DNA of 64,000 nucleotides, from positions 124,001 through 188,000 of the forward strand of contig NZ_JABXOF010000004.1 of NCBI RefSeq assembly GCF_013375155.1, given 5' to 3'. The first letter of the stretch is position 1, and every line of letters starts with the position of its first letter. Both the position numbers and the translations under genes were made by a program. Below, piece after piece: positions 45,112 through 57,093 of the stretch. Source of the DNA: Serratia ureilytica. Lineage in GTDB: Bacteria > Pseudomonadota > Gammaproteobacteria > Enterobacterales > Enterobacteriaceae. Below the pieces are notes generated by a model. That model searched no databases. It had not been told where the DNA came from and was given only the letters and a program-made list of their open reading frames with translations.

Positions 45112-45927
45112 ATGCTCCAAAAGGCAGATAATTTGGTCGAAGTGCGCGACATGAGCTTCTCGCGCGGCGACCGGCGGATATTTGAAGACATCAACCTGAC
45201 GGTGCCTCGCGGTAAGATCACGGCGATCATGGGGCCGTCGGGCATCGGCAAAACCACGCTGCTGCGTCTGATCGGCGGTCAGCTGACGCCGGACCGCGGG
45301 GAGATTTGGTTTGACGGCGACAACATTCCCGCGTTGTCCCGCCGTCAGTTGTACGACGCGCGTAAAAAGATGAGCATGCTGTTCCAGTCGGGCGCGCTGT
45401 TCACCGATTTGACCGTATTCGAAAACGTGGCCTACCCGTTGCGTGAGCACAGCAACCTGCCTGAGCCCCTGCTGCGCAGCACGGTGCTGATGAAGCTGGA
45501 AGCGGTCGGGCTGCGCGGTGCGGCGCAGCTGATGCCCAATGAACTCTCCGGCGGCATGGCGCGCCGGGCGGCGTTGGCGCGCGCGATCGCGCTGGACCCG
45601 GAAATGATCATGTTCGACGAACCTTTCGTCGGCCAGGATCCGATCACCATGGGGGTGCTGGTCAAGCTGATCGACGAGTTGAACCATGCGCTGGGCATTA
45701 CCTGCATCGTGGTGTCGCACGACGTGCCGGAGGTGCTGAGCATCGCCGACTACGCCTATATCGTGGCCGATCACCGGGTGATTGCCGAAGGCACCACGCA
45801 GCAATTGCAGAACAATCCTGATGCGCGCGTGCGCCAGTTCCTGGATGGTATAGCGGATGGACCGGTGCCGTTCCGCTATCCGGCCGGGGATTATCAGACT
45901 GAACTGCTAGGCTTAGGGAGTAAATAA
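45112..45927 (+). CDS. mlaF: MlaF, ATPase of the Mla phospholipid transporter
   Basis: 271-residue ABC ATPase with Walker [10 protein letters not shown], signature [15 protein letters not shown] and Walker [14 protein letters not shown]. It drives MlaFEDB, which helps maintain outer-membrane lipid asymmetry. ATG 45112 aligns with the E. coli N-terminus (NLVxxRDxSFxRG); an upstream ATG at 45088 is possible but adds an unconserved leader. Confidence 0.96.
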   Translation: MLQKADNLVEVRDMSFSRGDRRIFEDINLTVPRGKITAIMGPSGIGKTTLLRLIGGQLTPDRGEIWFDGDNIPALSRRQLYDARKKMSMLFQSGALFTDLTVFENVAYPLREHSNLPEPLLRSTVLMKLEAVGLRGAAQLMPNELSGGMARRAALARAIALDPEMIMFDEPFVGQDPITMGVLVKLIDELNHALGITCIVVSHDVPEVLSIADYAYIVADHRVIAEGTTQQLQNNPDARVRQFLDGIADGPVPFRYPAGDYQTELLGLGSK

Positions 45928-45931
45928 GCTC

Positions 45932-46714
45932 ATGTTATTAAGAGCGTTAGCGTCTCTGGGGCGCAGTGGCATCAACACCAGCGCCAGCTTCGGCCGCGCC
46001 GGGTTGATGCTGTTCAACGCATTGATTGGCCGGCCGGAACCCGGCAAGCAGTGGCCGCTGTTGTTGAAACAGCTTTACAGCGTCGGCGTGCAGTCGCTGC
46101 TGATCATCATGGTTTCCGGGCTGTTTATCGGCATGGTGCTGGGCCTGCAGGGGTATATCGTGCTTACCACTTACAGCGCTGAAGCCAGCCTCGGCATGAT
46201 GGTGGCGCTGTCGCTGCTGCGCGAGCTGGGGCCGGTGGTGACGGCGCTGCTGTTCGCCGGCCGCGCCGGTTCCGCGCTCACGGCGGAAATCGGCCTGATG
46301 AAGGCGACGGAACAGATCTCCAGCCTGGAAATGATGGCGGTCGATCCGCTGCGGCGCATCGTGGCGCCGCGTTTCTGGGCGGGGATGATCAGCATGCCGC
46401 TGCTGACCATCATCTTCGTGGCGATCGGCATTTGGGGCGGCTCGGTGGTCGGCGTGGATTGGAAGGGCATCGACAGCGGCTTCTTCTGGTCGGCGATGCA
46501 AGGCGCCGTAGAGTGGAAAAAAGATCTGCTCAACTGCCTGATCAAGAGCGTGGTGTTCGCCATTACCGTAACCTGGATTGCCATTTTCAACGGGTATGAC
46601 GCCGTGCCTACCTCTGAAGGGATTAGCCGGGCGACGACGCGTACCGTGGTGCATTCGTCACTGGCGGTGTTGGGATTGGATTTCGTGCTGACCGCACTGA
46701 TGTTTGGGAATTGA
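45932..46714 (+). CDS. mlaE: MlaE, permease of the Mla transporter
   Basis: 260-residue integral membrane permease, five to six helices, with the conserved MlaE signature ([51 protein letters not shown]). The core of the MlaFEDB complex. Begins 4 nt after mlaF. Confidence 0.97.
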   Translation: MLLRALASLGRSGINTSASFGRAGLMLFNALIGRPEPGKQWPLLLKQLYSVGVQSLLIIMVSGLFIGMVLGLQGYIVLTTYSAEASLGMMVALSLLRELGPVVTALLFAGRAGSALTAEIGLMKATEQISSLEMMAVDPLRRIVAPRFWAGMISMPLLTIIFVAIGIWGGSVVGVDWKGIDSGFFWSAMQGAVEWKKDLLNCLIKSVVFAITVTWIAIFNGYDAVPTSEGISRATTRTVVHSSLAVLGLDFVLTALMFGN

Positions 46715-46718
46715 TTCG

Positions 46719-47267
46719 ATGCAAACGAAGAAGAGTGAAATCTGGGTTGGGGCATTCATGCTGATCGCGCTGTGCGCCATCGTGTTTATCTGCCTGCAGG
46801 TGGCGAACCTTAAATCGATCGGCAGCGAGCCGACCTACCGCGTTTACGCGACGTTCGACAATATCGGCGGCCTGAAACCGCGTTCGCCGGTGAAGATCGG
46901 CGGCGTGGTGATCGGCCGCGTGGCGGACATCGAACTCGATCCGAAAACCTACACGCCGCGCGTGGCGCTCGATATCCAGAAAAAGTACGACGAAATCCCG
47001 GATACCAGCTCGCTGGCGATCCGCACCTCCGGCCTGCTGGGCGAGCAATATCTGGCGCTTAACGTGGGCTTCGAAGATCCTGATATGGGCACCACCATTC
47101 TGAAAGACGGCGGCACCATTCAGGACACTAAATCAGCCATGGTTCTGGAAGATCTGATCGGCCAGTTCTTGTATAAAAGCGGCGGTCAGGACAGCGCCAA
47201 ACCGGGAGACGCGGCCGCTGAGCCGGATGCCGGCGCTGCACCGCAACCCGCTGTTCCAAATCATTAA
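46719..47267 (+). CDS. mlaD: MlaD, MCE-domain phospholipid-binding subunit
   Basis: 182 residues: one N-terminal membrane helix (about 8-27) and an MCE domain (about 35-120, [26 protein letters not shown]). It forms the periplasmic hexameric ring of the Mla complex. The C-terminal tail is Ala/Pro/Asp-rich. ATG 46719 matches E. coli MQTKKxEIWVG. Confidence 0.96.
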   Translation: MQTKKSEIWVGAFMLIALCAIVFICLQVANLKSIGSEPTYRVYATFDNIGGLKPRSPVKIGGVVIGRVADIELDPKTYTPRVALDIQKKYDEIPDTSSLAIRTSGLLGEQYLALNVGFEDPDMGTTILKDGGTIQDTKSAMVLEDLIGQFLYKSGGQDSAKPGDAAAEPDAGAAPQPAVPNH

Positions 47268-47281
47268 GAGAGGATACCTGC

Positions 47282-47911
47282 ATGTTTAAACGTTTACTGA
47301 TGGTGGCTCTGCTGGTGGTTGCGCCGCTGGCGAGCGCAGCCGACCAAACCAATCCTTACAGCATGATGCAAGACGCGGCGCAGAAGACCTTCAGCCGTTT
47401 GAAGAACGAACAGCCGAAGATCAAGCAGGACCCGAACTACCTGCGCTCCATCGTGCATCAGGAACTGATGCCGTTCGTGCAGGTTAAATACGCCGGCGCG
47501 CTGGTGCTGGGCCGTTACTACAAAGATGCGACGCCTGCGCAGCGCGAAGCTTACTTCACCGCTTTCCAGGCTTACCTGGAGCAGGCTTACGGCCAGGCGC
47601 TGGCGATGTACCACGGCCAGACTTACCAGATCGCGCCTGAACAGCCGCTGGGCAACGCCGACATCGTGGCCATTCGCGTCACCATCATCGACAACGGCGG
47701 CCGCCCGCCGGTGCGTCTGGATTTCCAATGGCGCAAGAACAGCAAAACCGGCTACTGGCAGGCGTATGACATGATCGCCGAAGGCGTCAGCATGATCACC
47801 ACCAAGCAAAACGAGTGGGCGTCTACGCTGCGTACTCAGGGCATCGACGGCCTGACCAAACAGCTGCAGGCCGCTGCCGCGCAGCCCATCTCGCTGGACA
47901 AGAAAAACTGA
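47282..47911 (+). CDS. mlaC: MlaC, periplasmic phospholipid shuttle
   Basis: 209 residues with a cleavable signal peptide (about 1-20, ending ASA) and the Ttg2-type fold that carries a phospholipid between the outer-membrane MlaA complex and MlaFEDB. The stop shares one base with the mlaB start. Confidence 0.96.
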   Translation: MFKRLLMVALLVVAPLASAADQTNPYSMMQDAAQKTFSRLKNEQPKIKQDPNYLRSIVHQELMPFVQVKYAGALVLGRYYKDATPAQREAYFTAFQAYLEQAYGQALAMYHGQTYQIAPEQPLGNADIVAIRVTIIDNGGRPPVRLDFQWRKNSKTGYWQAYDMIAEGVSMITTKQNEWASTLRTQGIDGLTKQLQAAAAQPISLDKKN

Positions 47912-48213
47912 TGTCGGCAGCGCTCAGCTTCGAATCAGAGCAGCAGACGCTGATCCTGCGCGGTGAACTGGACCGTGAAACGCTGCTGCCGTTGTGGCGG
48001 CAGCGCGACGCGCTGATGGCGGATAAAACCGCGATCGACGTGGCGCAACTGCAGCGCGTGGACTCCTCCGGGCTGGCGCTGTTGCTGCATCTGCAGGAAG
48101 AGCAGCGCCAACGTGGCGTCGCGCTAAAAATTTTCGGCGTCACCGAGCGTCTGAAAACGCTGATCGCGCTCTACAACCTGCAGGCGATAATGCCTGTCGA
48201 TACCGCCGGTTAG
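47911..48213 (+). CDS. mlaB: MlaB, STAS-domain subunit
   Basis: 100-residue STAS-domain protein that stabilises and activates MlaF. Conserved RVDSSGLALLLHL matches E. coli MlaB RVDTGGLALLLHL. The ATG at 47911 uses the last base of the mlaC stop. Last gene of the mla operon; a good terminator follows. Confidence 0.94.
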   Translation: MSAALSFESEQQTLILRGELDRETLLPLWRQRDALMADKTAIDVAQLQRVDSSGLALLLHLQEEQRQRGVALKIFGVTERLKTLIALYNLQAIMPVDTAG

Positions 48214-48250
48214 CGGCGTTTTACACCGCCTTTGCGTGGTTAAACGATAC

Positions 48251-48280
48251 AAAGCCCCTGTTATGCAGGGGCTTTTTCTT
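48251..48280 (+). terminator. Rho-independent terminator of the mla operon
   Basis: AAAGCCCCTG / CAGGGGCTTT stem with a short loop, followed by a T-rich run (TTTTTCTTT), 38 nt after mlaB. It isolates mla from ibaG-murA. Confidence 0.9.
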
Positions 48281-48353
48281 TAGTTTAAGAAAACATCGTA
48301 TTCCACTAAGATACTAGGCTGTTTATGATCCTTTAGCGGCAGAACTGGATACT

Positions 48354-48608
48354 ATGGAAACCAACGAGATTAAAGACGTGCTGATGCAGGCATTGGCACT
48401 GGATGAAGCGCACGTGACGGGCGACGGCAGCCATTTTCAAGCGATCGTGGTCGGCGAACTGTTCGCCGGCATGAGCCGCGTCAAAAAACAGCAGACGGTT
48501 TACGCACCGCTGATGGAATTCATTGCGGACAACCGCATTCATGCCTTGTCTATCAAGGCGTACACCCCTGAAGAGTGGCAGCGAGACCGCAAACTCAACG
48601 GATTTTAA
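48354..48608 (+). CDS. ibaG: IbaG, BolA-family acid-stress protein
   Basis: 84-residue BolA-like protein nearly identical to E. coli IbaG (YrbA), including VSGDGSHFQ-type (VTGDGSHFQ) and VKKQQTVY segments. BolA proteins bind monothiol glutaredoxins and may handle iron-sulfur clusters. Upstream of murA by 55 nt, as usual. Confidence 0.95.
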   Translation: METNEIKDVLMQALALDEAHVTGDGSHFQAIVVGELFAGMSRVKKQQTVYAPLMEFIADNRIHALSIKAYTPEEWQRDRKLNGF

Positions 48609-48645
48609 GGCTGTTTGCCCTGCCGGGCGGGCAGCTTCAGATTAG

Positions 48646-49923
<1,278 letters not shown>

Positions 49924-49964
49924 GTCATTAGCGCCGGCGCGGCTGCGTCGGCAGGAAGAAAATC

Positions 49965-49996
49965 AAAGGGCCGGCAATCAATGCCGGCCCTTTTTT
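49965..49996. terminator. Bidirectional terminator between murA and degS
   Basis: AAAGGGCCGGC / GCCGGCCCTTT stem with a short loop and six Ts on the plus strand. It overlaps the degS stop codon, so it can end both convergent transcripts. Confidence 0.9.
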
Positions 49997-51053
49997 AATT
50001 GCTGTCTTCCGGGAATTCACCCACCGTCATTTTCAACGTAATGCGTTTGCCGTCGCGCAGCACGATAACCGGTATCTCGGTGCCTGGCCTGATCTCCGCT
50101 ACCTGGTCCATGGTTTCCAGCACGGATACCGCCGGTTTGTTATCCACGTTGATGATGATGTCGTTGATCTGGAAACCGGCGCTGCCCGCCGGGCCGTTCG
50201 GGGTAATTTCGGTCACGATGATGCCCTGCAGGCGATCGATGCCGGAATTCGAGGAGCGCAGCGGAATGATCTCTTTGCCCTGAATGCCGAAATAGCCACG
50301 GATCACACGGCCGTCGCGGATCAGCTTGTCCATGATTTTGGTGGCCAGTTCGATCGGAATGGCGAAGCCGAGGCCCTCCGGCGTTTCGCCGTCGGTAATT
50401 TTGTCATAGGTCAGGGTGTTGATGCCGATCAGCTCGCCCAGCGAGTTGACCAGCGCGCCGCCGGAGTTGCCGCGGTTGATGGAGGCGTCGGTCTGCAGGA
50501 ACGTCTGTCGGCCGGTGGTGCTCATACTGATGCGGCCGGTGGCGCTGAGGATGCCCTGTGTGACGGTCTGCCCCAGGTTATAGGGGTTGCCGATCGCCAG
50601 CACCACGTCGCCGACGTGGGCAACGCGATTTTTATTGGTCGGGATCACCGGCAAATTGCCGGGATCGATCTTCAGCACCGCCAAATCGGTCAGGCCGTCC
50701 GAGCCGACCAACAGCGCTTCGTAGCGGCGGCCATCCTGCAACACCACGGTGATCTGCTGAGCGTCTTTGATCACGTGGCGGTTGGTGATGATATAGCCGC
50801 GTTCATTCATGATCACGCCGGAACCGAGCGACAGCACGTTGGCGGCCCCGTTCAGGTTGCGGTTGTAAATGTTCACCACGGCGGGCGCGGCGCGGCGCAC
50901 CGCTTTGTTGTAGCTCACTGGCGTTTCGTCGCTGGTGCTCTCAGGTTTGTCTGCAAACAGGCCGTTGGAAGAACGCAGCATGGGCAGTGCGGCCAACAGC
51001 AGGCCGGCAACGATGAGACCGATAACGACAGAACGCAAGAGCTTAGCAAACAT
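49995..51053 (-). CDS. degS: DegS, inner-membrane site-1 protease of the sigma-E pathway
   Basis: 352 residues: N-terminal membrane anchor (about 8-25), trypsin-like domain with triad motifs TNRHVI, DLAVL and GNSGG, then one PDZ domain (about 260-340). It cleaves RseA when unfolded porins bind the PDZ domain, releasing sigma-E. ATG 51053 matches the E. coli start. Confidence 0.96.
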   Translation of the reverse strand: MFAKLLRSVVIGLIVAGLLLAALPMLRSSNGLFADKPESTSDETPVSYNKAVRRAAPAVVNIYNRNLNGAANVLSLGSGVIMNERGYIITNRHVIKDAQQITVVLQDGRRYEALLVGSDGLTDLAVLKIDPGNLPVIPTNKNRVAHVGDVVLAIGNPYNLGQTVTQGILSATGRISMSTTGRQTFLQTDASINRGNSGGALVNSLGELIGINTLTYDKITDGETPEGLGFAIPIELATKIMDKLIRDGRVIRGYFGIQGKEIIPLRSSNSGIDRLQGIIVTEITPNGPAGSAGFQINDIIINVDNKPAVSVLETMDQVAEIRPGTEIPVIVLRDGKRITLKMTVGEFPEDSN

Positions 51054-51100
51054 GGAGTTTTCGTGGTGTGGTGAACGATGTTCGGAGGATAGCATGAGTT

Positions 51101-51134
51101 AACCGGGCGCAGTATGTCACCGAGCCCGGTTTTT
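51101..51134. terminator. Stem-loop between degQ and degS
   Basis: AACCGGGC / GCCCGGTT stem with a 15-nt loop and TTTTT on the plus strand, between two leftward genes. For degQ it would lack a T tract, so it may only partly end transcription and leave degS on its own promoter. Confidence 0.5.
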
Positions 51135-51141
51135 GCACAAA

Positions 51142-52512
51142 TTAACGCAGCAGCAGATAAATGGTTTCGTTGCCGCGTACGATATTGAGCGCCATCACCG
51201 GTGGCTTGGCCTCCAGCACTTTGCGCAGCGTAGTGATGTTGTCCACGCGCTGACGGTTGACGCCGATGATCACGTCGCCTTTCTGCAGGCCGATCTGCGC
51301 CGCCGTCGAGCCTTTATCCACGTTCTCCACCTTCACGCCCTTGTCGCCGCTCGGCAGCGCGCCGTTGCTGAGGGAAACACCCTGCAGCGCCGGCGACAGC
51401 GTTTCGGCATTGGTCGAGGCGCTCTCGCTATTGTCCAGCGTGACCGAGACTTCCTGCGGTTTGCCGTCGCGCAGCAGGCCCACTTTGAGGGTTTTGCCCG
51501 GCGCGGTGGTGCCCACCTTGGCGCGTAGCTCGGCGAAGCTGCTTACCGGTTTACCGTCGACGGAAACCAGAATGTCCCCGGCCTTGATGCCGGCCTTGGC
51601 GGCGGCGGATTTCGGCAACACTTCGCTGACGAAGGCGCCGCGCTGCGCGTCGGTGTTGAAGGCTTTGGCCATATCCGGGGTCATTTCGCTGCCCTTGATG
51701 CCCAGCAGGCCGCGTTTCACTTCGCCGAATTCAATCAGCTGTTGGCTCAGGTTCTGCGCCATATTGCTCGGAATGGCGAAGCCGATGCCGACGTTGCCGC
51801 CGCTCGGCGCCAAAATGGCGGTATTGATGCCGATCAGCTCGCCGTTCAGGTTAACCAGCGCGCCGCCGGAGTTGCCGCGGTTGATGGAGGCGTCGGTCTG
51901 AATGAAGTTTTCCAGCCCTTCCAGATTCAGGCCGGAGCGGCCCAGCGCCGAGATAATGCCGGAAGTGGCGGTTTGGCCCAGGCCAAACGGGTTGCCGACG
52001 GCGACGGCAAAGTCGCCGACGCGCAGCTGATCGGAATCGGCCATCTTGATGGCAGTCAGGTTTTTGGTGTCGCTGAGCTGCAGCAGGGCGATGTCGGATT
52101 GCTCATCGCGGCCGACCAGCTTGGCGTCCAGCTCGCGACCGTCGTTCAACTGCACGCGGATTTTATCGGCGTTGTTGATGACGTGGTTGTTGGTCAGTAC
52201 ATAGCCTTTGGCGGCGTCGATGATAACGCCGGAACCCAGCCCTTCAAACGGACGGGAGCTTTGCTGCTGGCCGGGGAAGTTAGGGCCGAAGAAGCGCCTG
52301 AACTCTTCCGGCAGTTGTTGACGCTGCACCTGAGTGCCGGCGACATGCACGCTCACTACGGCGGGCAAGACTTTTTCCAGCATCGGCGCCAGGCTCGGCA
52401 GAGGCTGCCCCTGAACGGCGACGGGCAGGGCCGCGTTGGCCACCGGTACGGAGCTGAGCGTCAGGCCGAGGCTCATTGCCAATGCACTAAGAATTAACGA
52501 CTTTTTCTTCAT
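51142..52512 (-). CDS. degQ: DegQ, periplasmic serine protease/chaperone
   Basis: 456 residues: signal peptide (about 1-27), protease domain with TNNHVI, DIALL and GNSGGALVN, then two PDZ domains (about 260-350 and 370-455). The length and the sequence (LPSLAPMLEKVLPAVVSV at the N-terminus, NETIYLLLR at the end) fit DegQ better than DegP, which has a longer LA loop. HtrA-family envelope quality control. Confidence 0.95.
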   Translation of the reverse strand: MKKKSLILSALAMSLGLTLSSVPVANAALPVAVQGQPLPSLAPMLEKVLPAVVSVHVAGTQVQRQQLPEEFRRFFGPNFPGQQQSSRPFEGLGSGVIIDAAKGYVLTNNHVINNADKIRVQLNDGRELDAKLVGRDEQSDIALLQLSDTKNLTAIKMADSDQLRVGDFAVAVGNPFGLGQTATSGIISALGRSGLNLEGLENFIQTDASINRGNSGGALVNLNGELIGINTAILAPSGGNVGIGFAIPSNMAQNLSQQLIEFGEVKRGLLGIKGSEMTPDMAKAFNTDAQRGAFVSEVLPKSAAAKAGIKAGDILVSVDGKPVSSFAELRAKVGTTAPGKTLKVGLLRDGKPQEVSVTLDNSESASTNAETLSPALQGVSLSNGALPSGDKGVKVENVDKGSTAAQIGLQKGDVIIGVNRQRVDNITTLRKVLEAKPPVMALNIVRGNETIYLLLR

Positions 52513-52685
52513 TGATTATAACTCTCTCAATACCTGCCGATGAAAATTTGATGATAAGGCAATCACCTTGTCATAGTGAAGGGTAAGACCGTGAATTTGC
52601 GTGCAAAGTTCAGTAAAGGTAATGCGAGGGAAGGTCAAGACGGTAAACGGAGGAAGCCCGCGGGTGGCCCCGCGGGCGAAGGGGG

Positions 52686-53087
52686 TCAGTCGCGGCGCGC
52701 GCTTTGCCCGCGCAGCAGGCCGGAGGCGCCTTCCGAATAGTCGCGCGGCATTTCCACCGGCGCTTGATCGTTGTCTGCTTCCGCTTCGGTCAGGCGATAG
52801 CGGAACGGATTTTCCTGCATCGGCAGATCCGGCAGCAGGTTGTTCGAGCTTTTCGCCATGTGCTGATACAGCTGACGATAATCGCGCGCCATGTTGTCCA
52901 GCAGCTCGGCGCTGCGGGCAAAGTGGCCGACCAGCTCCTGACGGTACTCTTCCAGCTCGGTTTTGCTCTTGTCCAGCTCGTTCTGCAGGACTTGTTGTTG
53001 ACGTAATTTACGGTTGCCAAAACGCATCGCCACCGCACCAATCACGATACCGACGACCAAACCAATCAGCGCATACTCCCAGGTCAT
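52686..53087 (-). CDS. zapG: ZapG (YhcB), inner-membrane cell-envelope/division protein
   Basis: 133 residues: one N-terminal membrane helix (about 4-23, YALIGLVVGIVIGAVAM), a coiled coil (about 28-75) and an acidic, disordered C-terminus. Same family as E. coli YhcB, which affects division and envelope growth. Leftward, divergent from zapE across 231 bp. Confidence 0.93.
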   Translation of the reverse strand: MTWEYALIGLVVGIVIGAVAMRFGNRKLRQQQVLQNELDKSKTELEEYRQELVGHFARSAELLDNMARDYRQLYQHMAKSSNNLLPDLPMQENPFRYRLTEAEADNDQAPVEMPRDYSEGASGLLRGQSARRD

Positions 53088-53318
53088 GATGACTCCTATT
53101 TTGACTTCGTTGTTCCGCAGGGATTTTTCACTTAATAATATCCACTATAACCGTTAACCTTGTCCGAGTGGAATCCTGATGCGCTTCCACCTAATTTTTA
53201 CAGGGTTTTCAGCGGCGCCCGCAGCGGGCATTTGTGGCGATAACGGTGCGAATCGGCATCAACTTGCCGCCAACGTTGGCTAAATAATTTCTAAGCGTTC
53301 TTAGGGAACATCGAACAG

Positions 53319-54446
53319 ATGCAGGCACTATCACCGTTATCTCGCTACCAGCAGGCGCTGGATGCGGGGGAATATCAGGCCGATGAGGTTCAACGCCGGG
53401 CCGTCACTCAACTGGATCGCATTTATCAGGCTCTGTTGCAAAAGCCGGCGGCGAGCGCGCCTGCCGGCGGGCTGCGCGGTAAGCTCAGCCGCTTGCTGGG
53501 CAAGGGCGGCGACACGGCGCCGCAGCGCCCGGTGCAGGGGCTGTATATGTGGGGCGGCGTCGGGCGCGGCAAAACCTGGTTGATGGATATGTTCTTCCAC
53601 AGTTTGCCGGGCGATCGCAAAATGCGTCTGCACTTTCACCGCTTCATGCTGCGGGTGCATGAAGAACTGACCGAGTTGCAGGGGCGGGAAAACCCGCTGG
53701 AAATCGTCGCCGACGGCTTTAAGGCCGAGACCGACGTGCTGTGCTTCGACGAATTCTTCGTGTCCGACATCACCGACGCCATGCTGCTGGCCACGCTGCT
53801 GCAGGCGCTATTCGCGCGCGGCATCACGCTGGTGGCCACGTCGAATATCCCGCCGGACGATCTGTACCGCAACGGTCTGCAGCGGGCGCGTTTCCTGCCG
53901 GCCATCGATCTGATCAACGAGTACTGCGACGTGATGAACGTCGACGCCGGCATCGACTATCGTCTGCGTACCCTGACCCAGGCGCACCTCTACCTGACGC
54001 CGCTGAGCGACCAGACGCGCGAGACGCTGGATCGGATGTTCGTCAAGCTGGCGGGCAAGGCGGGGGAGGACGCGCCGGTGCTGCAGATCAACCATCGGCC
54101 GCTGCAGGCTATCCGTTCGGTGGACGGCGTGCTGGCGGTGGATTTCCACACGCTGTGCGAAGAGGCGCGCAGCCAACTGGACTACATCGCGCTGTCGCGG
54201 CTGTATCACAGCGTGATCCTGTATAATGTGCGGGTGATGGGGCCGCTGAAAGAGAATACCGCGCGCCGTTTCCTGGCGTTGGTGGACGAATTCTATGAGC
54301 GGCACATCAAGCTGGTGATCGGCGCCGAAGCGTCGATGTTCGAGATCTATCAGGGGGTGCAGCTGAAATTTGAATTCCAGCGCTGCCTGTCGCGCCTGCA
54401 GGAAATGCAGAGCGAAGAGTACCTCAAGCTGCCGCATTTGCCCTGA
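53319..54446 (+). CDS. zapE: ZapE, AFG1-like ATPase linked to cell division
   Basis: 375-residue AFG1-family AAA ATPase with Walker A GGVGRGKTWLMD (about 78-89) and Walker B LCFDEFFVSDI. In E. coli it binds FtsZ and is needed for division in low oxygen. Matches the E. coli length and flanks rplM as usual. Confidence 0.96.
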   Translation: MQALSPLSRYQQALDAGEYQADEVQRRAVTQLDRIYQALLQKPAASAPAGGLRGKLSRLLGKGGDTAPQRPVQGLYMWGGVGRGKTWLMDMFFHSLPGDRKMRLHFHRFMLRVHEELTELQGRENPLEIVADGFKAETDVLCFDEFFVSDITDAMLLATLLQALFARGITLVATSNIPPDDLYRNGLQRARFLPAIDLINEYCDVMNVDAGIDYRLRTLTQAHLYLTPLSDQTRETLDRMFVKLAGKAGEDAPVLQINHRPLQAIRSVDGVLAVDFHTLCEEARSQLDYIALSRLYHSVILYNVRVMGPLKENTARRFLALVDEFYERHIKLVIGAEASMFEIYQGVQLKFEFQRCLSRLQEMQSEEYLKLPHLP

Positions 54447-54521
54447 GTCTGCCGGGCTTGCCGCCGCCGTATCGCCGGTTGTCCGCCGCCGGCGATAAAT
54501 TTATTTTCCATTCAAAAACCG

Positions 54522-54551
54522 TTCGATCTTTGTGAGCGACTTCTCTATAAT
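54522..54551 (+). promoter_or_regulatory. Predicted sigma-70 promoter of rplM-rpsI
   Basis: A perfect -10 box TATAAT at 54546-54551 with a weak -35 TTCGAT at 54522-54527, spacing 18. The block TCTATAATCTTGCGACC resembles the rplM promoter region of E. coli as I remember it. Confidence 0.7.
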
Positions 54552-54557
54552 CTTGCG

Positions 54558-55558
<1,001 letters not shown>

Positions 55559-55589
55559 TTTCCGCTGCTTCGGCAGTGCGATTTACGCA

Positions 55590-55618
55590 AAAAACCCGGT
55601 GCTTCACCGGGTTTTTTT
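55590..55618 (+). terminator. Rho-independent terminator of rplM-rpsI
   Basis: AAAACCCGGTG / CACCGGGTTTT-type stem with a TTCA-like loop and seven Ts, about 30 nt after rpsI. Confidence 0.9.
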
Positions 55619-55883
55619 ATGCCTGAAATCCGCCTTCCCCGACTAAAATCTGTGGCATATCAGACAATTCAACATGAATTCGCCGCAGCGCCCCCACAAA
55701 ACAAGCAAAATCTGGTAAACTATCACCCACTTTTGCGCCTGTTCGCCGTGCAGTTGACCTCCTGGGCCGGTTTTTTATGGGTTCGGGTCGCGCTGCGTGC
55801 TGCCGGCCTGCGGCAAGATTATTCAGGATAGCAGCCTGTCAGTTGGCTATTCGCAGTATTTTCTAGATAACTTGGAGGTTTTC

Positions 55884-56525
55884 ATGGCTGTCGCTGCCAA
55901 CAAACGTTCGGTAATGACGCTGTTCTCTGGCCCGACCGACATTTTTAGCCATCAAGTACGCATCGTACTGGCGGAGAAAGGTGTCAGCGTCGAGATCGAG
56001 CAGGTCGAAATGGATAACCTGCCGCAAGATCTGATTGACCTCAACCCTTACCAGACGGTGCCTACGCTGGTCGATCGCGAACTGACCCTGTATGAATCCC
56101 GCATCATCATGGAATACCTGGATGAGCGCTTCCCGCACCCGCCGCTGATGCCGGTTTACCCGGTTGCCCGTGGTGAGAGCCGTCTGATGATGCTGCGCAT
56201 CGAGAAGAACTGGTACTCGCTGATGGACAAGATCGAGAAGAGCAGCGGTCAGGAAGCAGAATCCGCCCGCCGCCAACTGCGTGAAGAGCTGCTGGCGATC
56301 GCGCCTATTTTCGGCCAGGCGCCGTATTTCATGAGCGAAGAGTTCAGCCTGGTGGATTGCTACCTGGCACCGCTGTTGTGGCGTCTGCCGCAGCTGGGCA
56401 TCGAGTTGAGCGGCGCCGGCTCCAAAGAGCTGAAAGGCTACATGACCCGCGTCTTCGAACGCGACGCTTTCCTGGCTTCCCTGACCGAAGCCGAGCGTGA
56501 AATGCGCCTGCAAACCCGGGGCTAA
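55884..56525 (+). CDS. sspA: SspA, stringent starvation protein A
   Basis: 213-residue glutathione S-transferase-fold protein that binds RNA polymerase and represses H-NS under starvation and acid stress. It has no GST catalytic activity in known cases. MAVAANKRSVMTLFSGPTDIFSHQVRIVLAEKGV matches E. coli. GGAGG precedes ATG 55884. sspB starts 5 nt downstream. Confidence 0.97.
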   Translation: MAVAANKRSVMTLFSGPTDIFSHQVRIVLAEKGVSVEIEQVEMDNLPQDLIDLNPYQTVPTLVDRELTLYESRIIMEYLDERFPHPPLMPVYPVARGESRLMMLRIEKNWYSLMDKIEKSSGQEAESARRQLREELLAIAPIFGQAPYFMSEEFSLVDCYLAPLLWRLPQLGIELSGAGSKELKGYMTRVFERDAFLASLTEAEREMRLQTRG

Positions 56526-56530
56526 GCGCG

Positions 56531-57031
56531 ATGGACATGTCTCAGATGACGCCGCGTCGCCCGTATCTGCTGCGGGCGTTCTATGACTGGCTGCTGGATA
56601 ACCAGCTGACGCCGCACCTGGTGGTCGACGTGACTCGCCCTGATGTTCAGGTGCCGATGGAGTTCGCGCGCGATGGCCAGATCGTGTTGAATATCGCGCC
56701 GCGCGCGGTAGGCAACCTGGCGTTGGGCAACGAAGACGTGCAGTTCAACGCGCGCTTCGGCGGCGTGCCGCGCCAGGTTTCGGTGCCGATGGCCGCCGTG
56801 CTGGCGATTTATGCGCGTGAGAACGGCGCCGGCACGATGTTTGAACCGGAAGCCGCCTACGACGAAAGCGAAGGCGTGTTCGAAGGTTTGGACAATGAGA
56901 CGATCCCTTCGGAAACGTTGATGTCGGTGATCGACGGCGATCGCCCGGATACCGCGGAAGATGACGGCCCGGACGACGAACCGCCGCAGCCGCCGCGCGG
57001 TGGCCGCCCGGCGCTGCGCGTGGTGAAATAA
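56531..57031 (+). CDS. sspB: SspB, ClpXP adaptor for ssrA-tagged proteins
   Basis: 166 residues: ssrA-binding domain (about 1-115), a disordered acidic linker, and the conserved C-terminal ClpX-binding XB motif GGRPALRVVK. The E. coli adaptor delivers ssrA-tagged and RseA fragments to ClpXP. The linker differs in sequence from E. coli, as expected. Confidence 0.97.
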   Translation: MDMSQMTPRRPYLLRAFYDWLLDNQLTPHLVVDVTRPDVQVPMEFARDGQIVLNIAPRAVGNLALGNEDVQFNARFGGVPRQVSVPMAAVLAIYARENGAGTMFEPEAAYDESEGVFEGLDNETIPSETLMSVIDGDRPDTAEDDGPDDEPPQPPRGGRPALRVVK

Positions 57032-57049
57032 GCCCGCGTGAACAAACGA

Positions 57050-57078
57050 AAAAGCACCCCGTGGGGTGCTTTTTTTTG
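57050..57078 (+). terminator. Rho-independent terminator of sspAB
   Basis: AAAGCACCCC / GGGGTGCTTT stem with a two-base loop and eight Ts, 18 nt after sspB. It lies just beyond the stop of the next, convergent gene and may serve both. Confidence 0.92.
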
Positions 57079-57093
57079 CCCGGACGAAGCGGA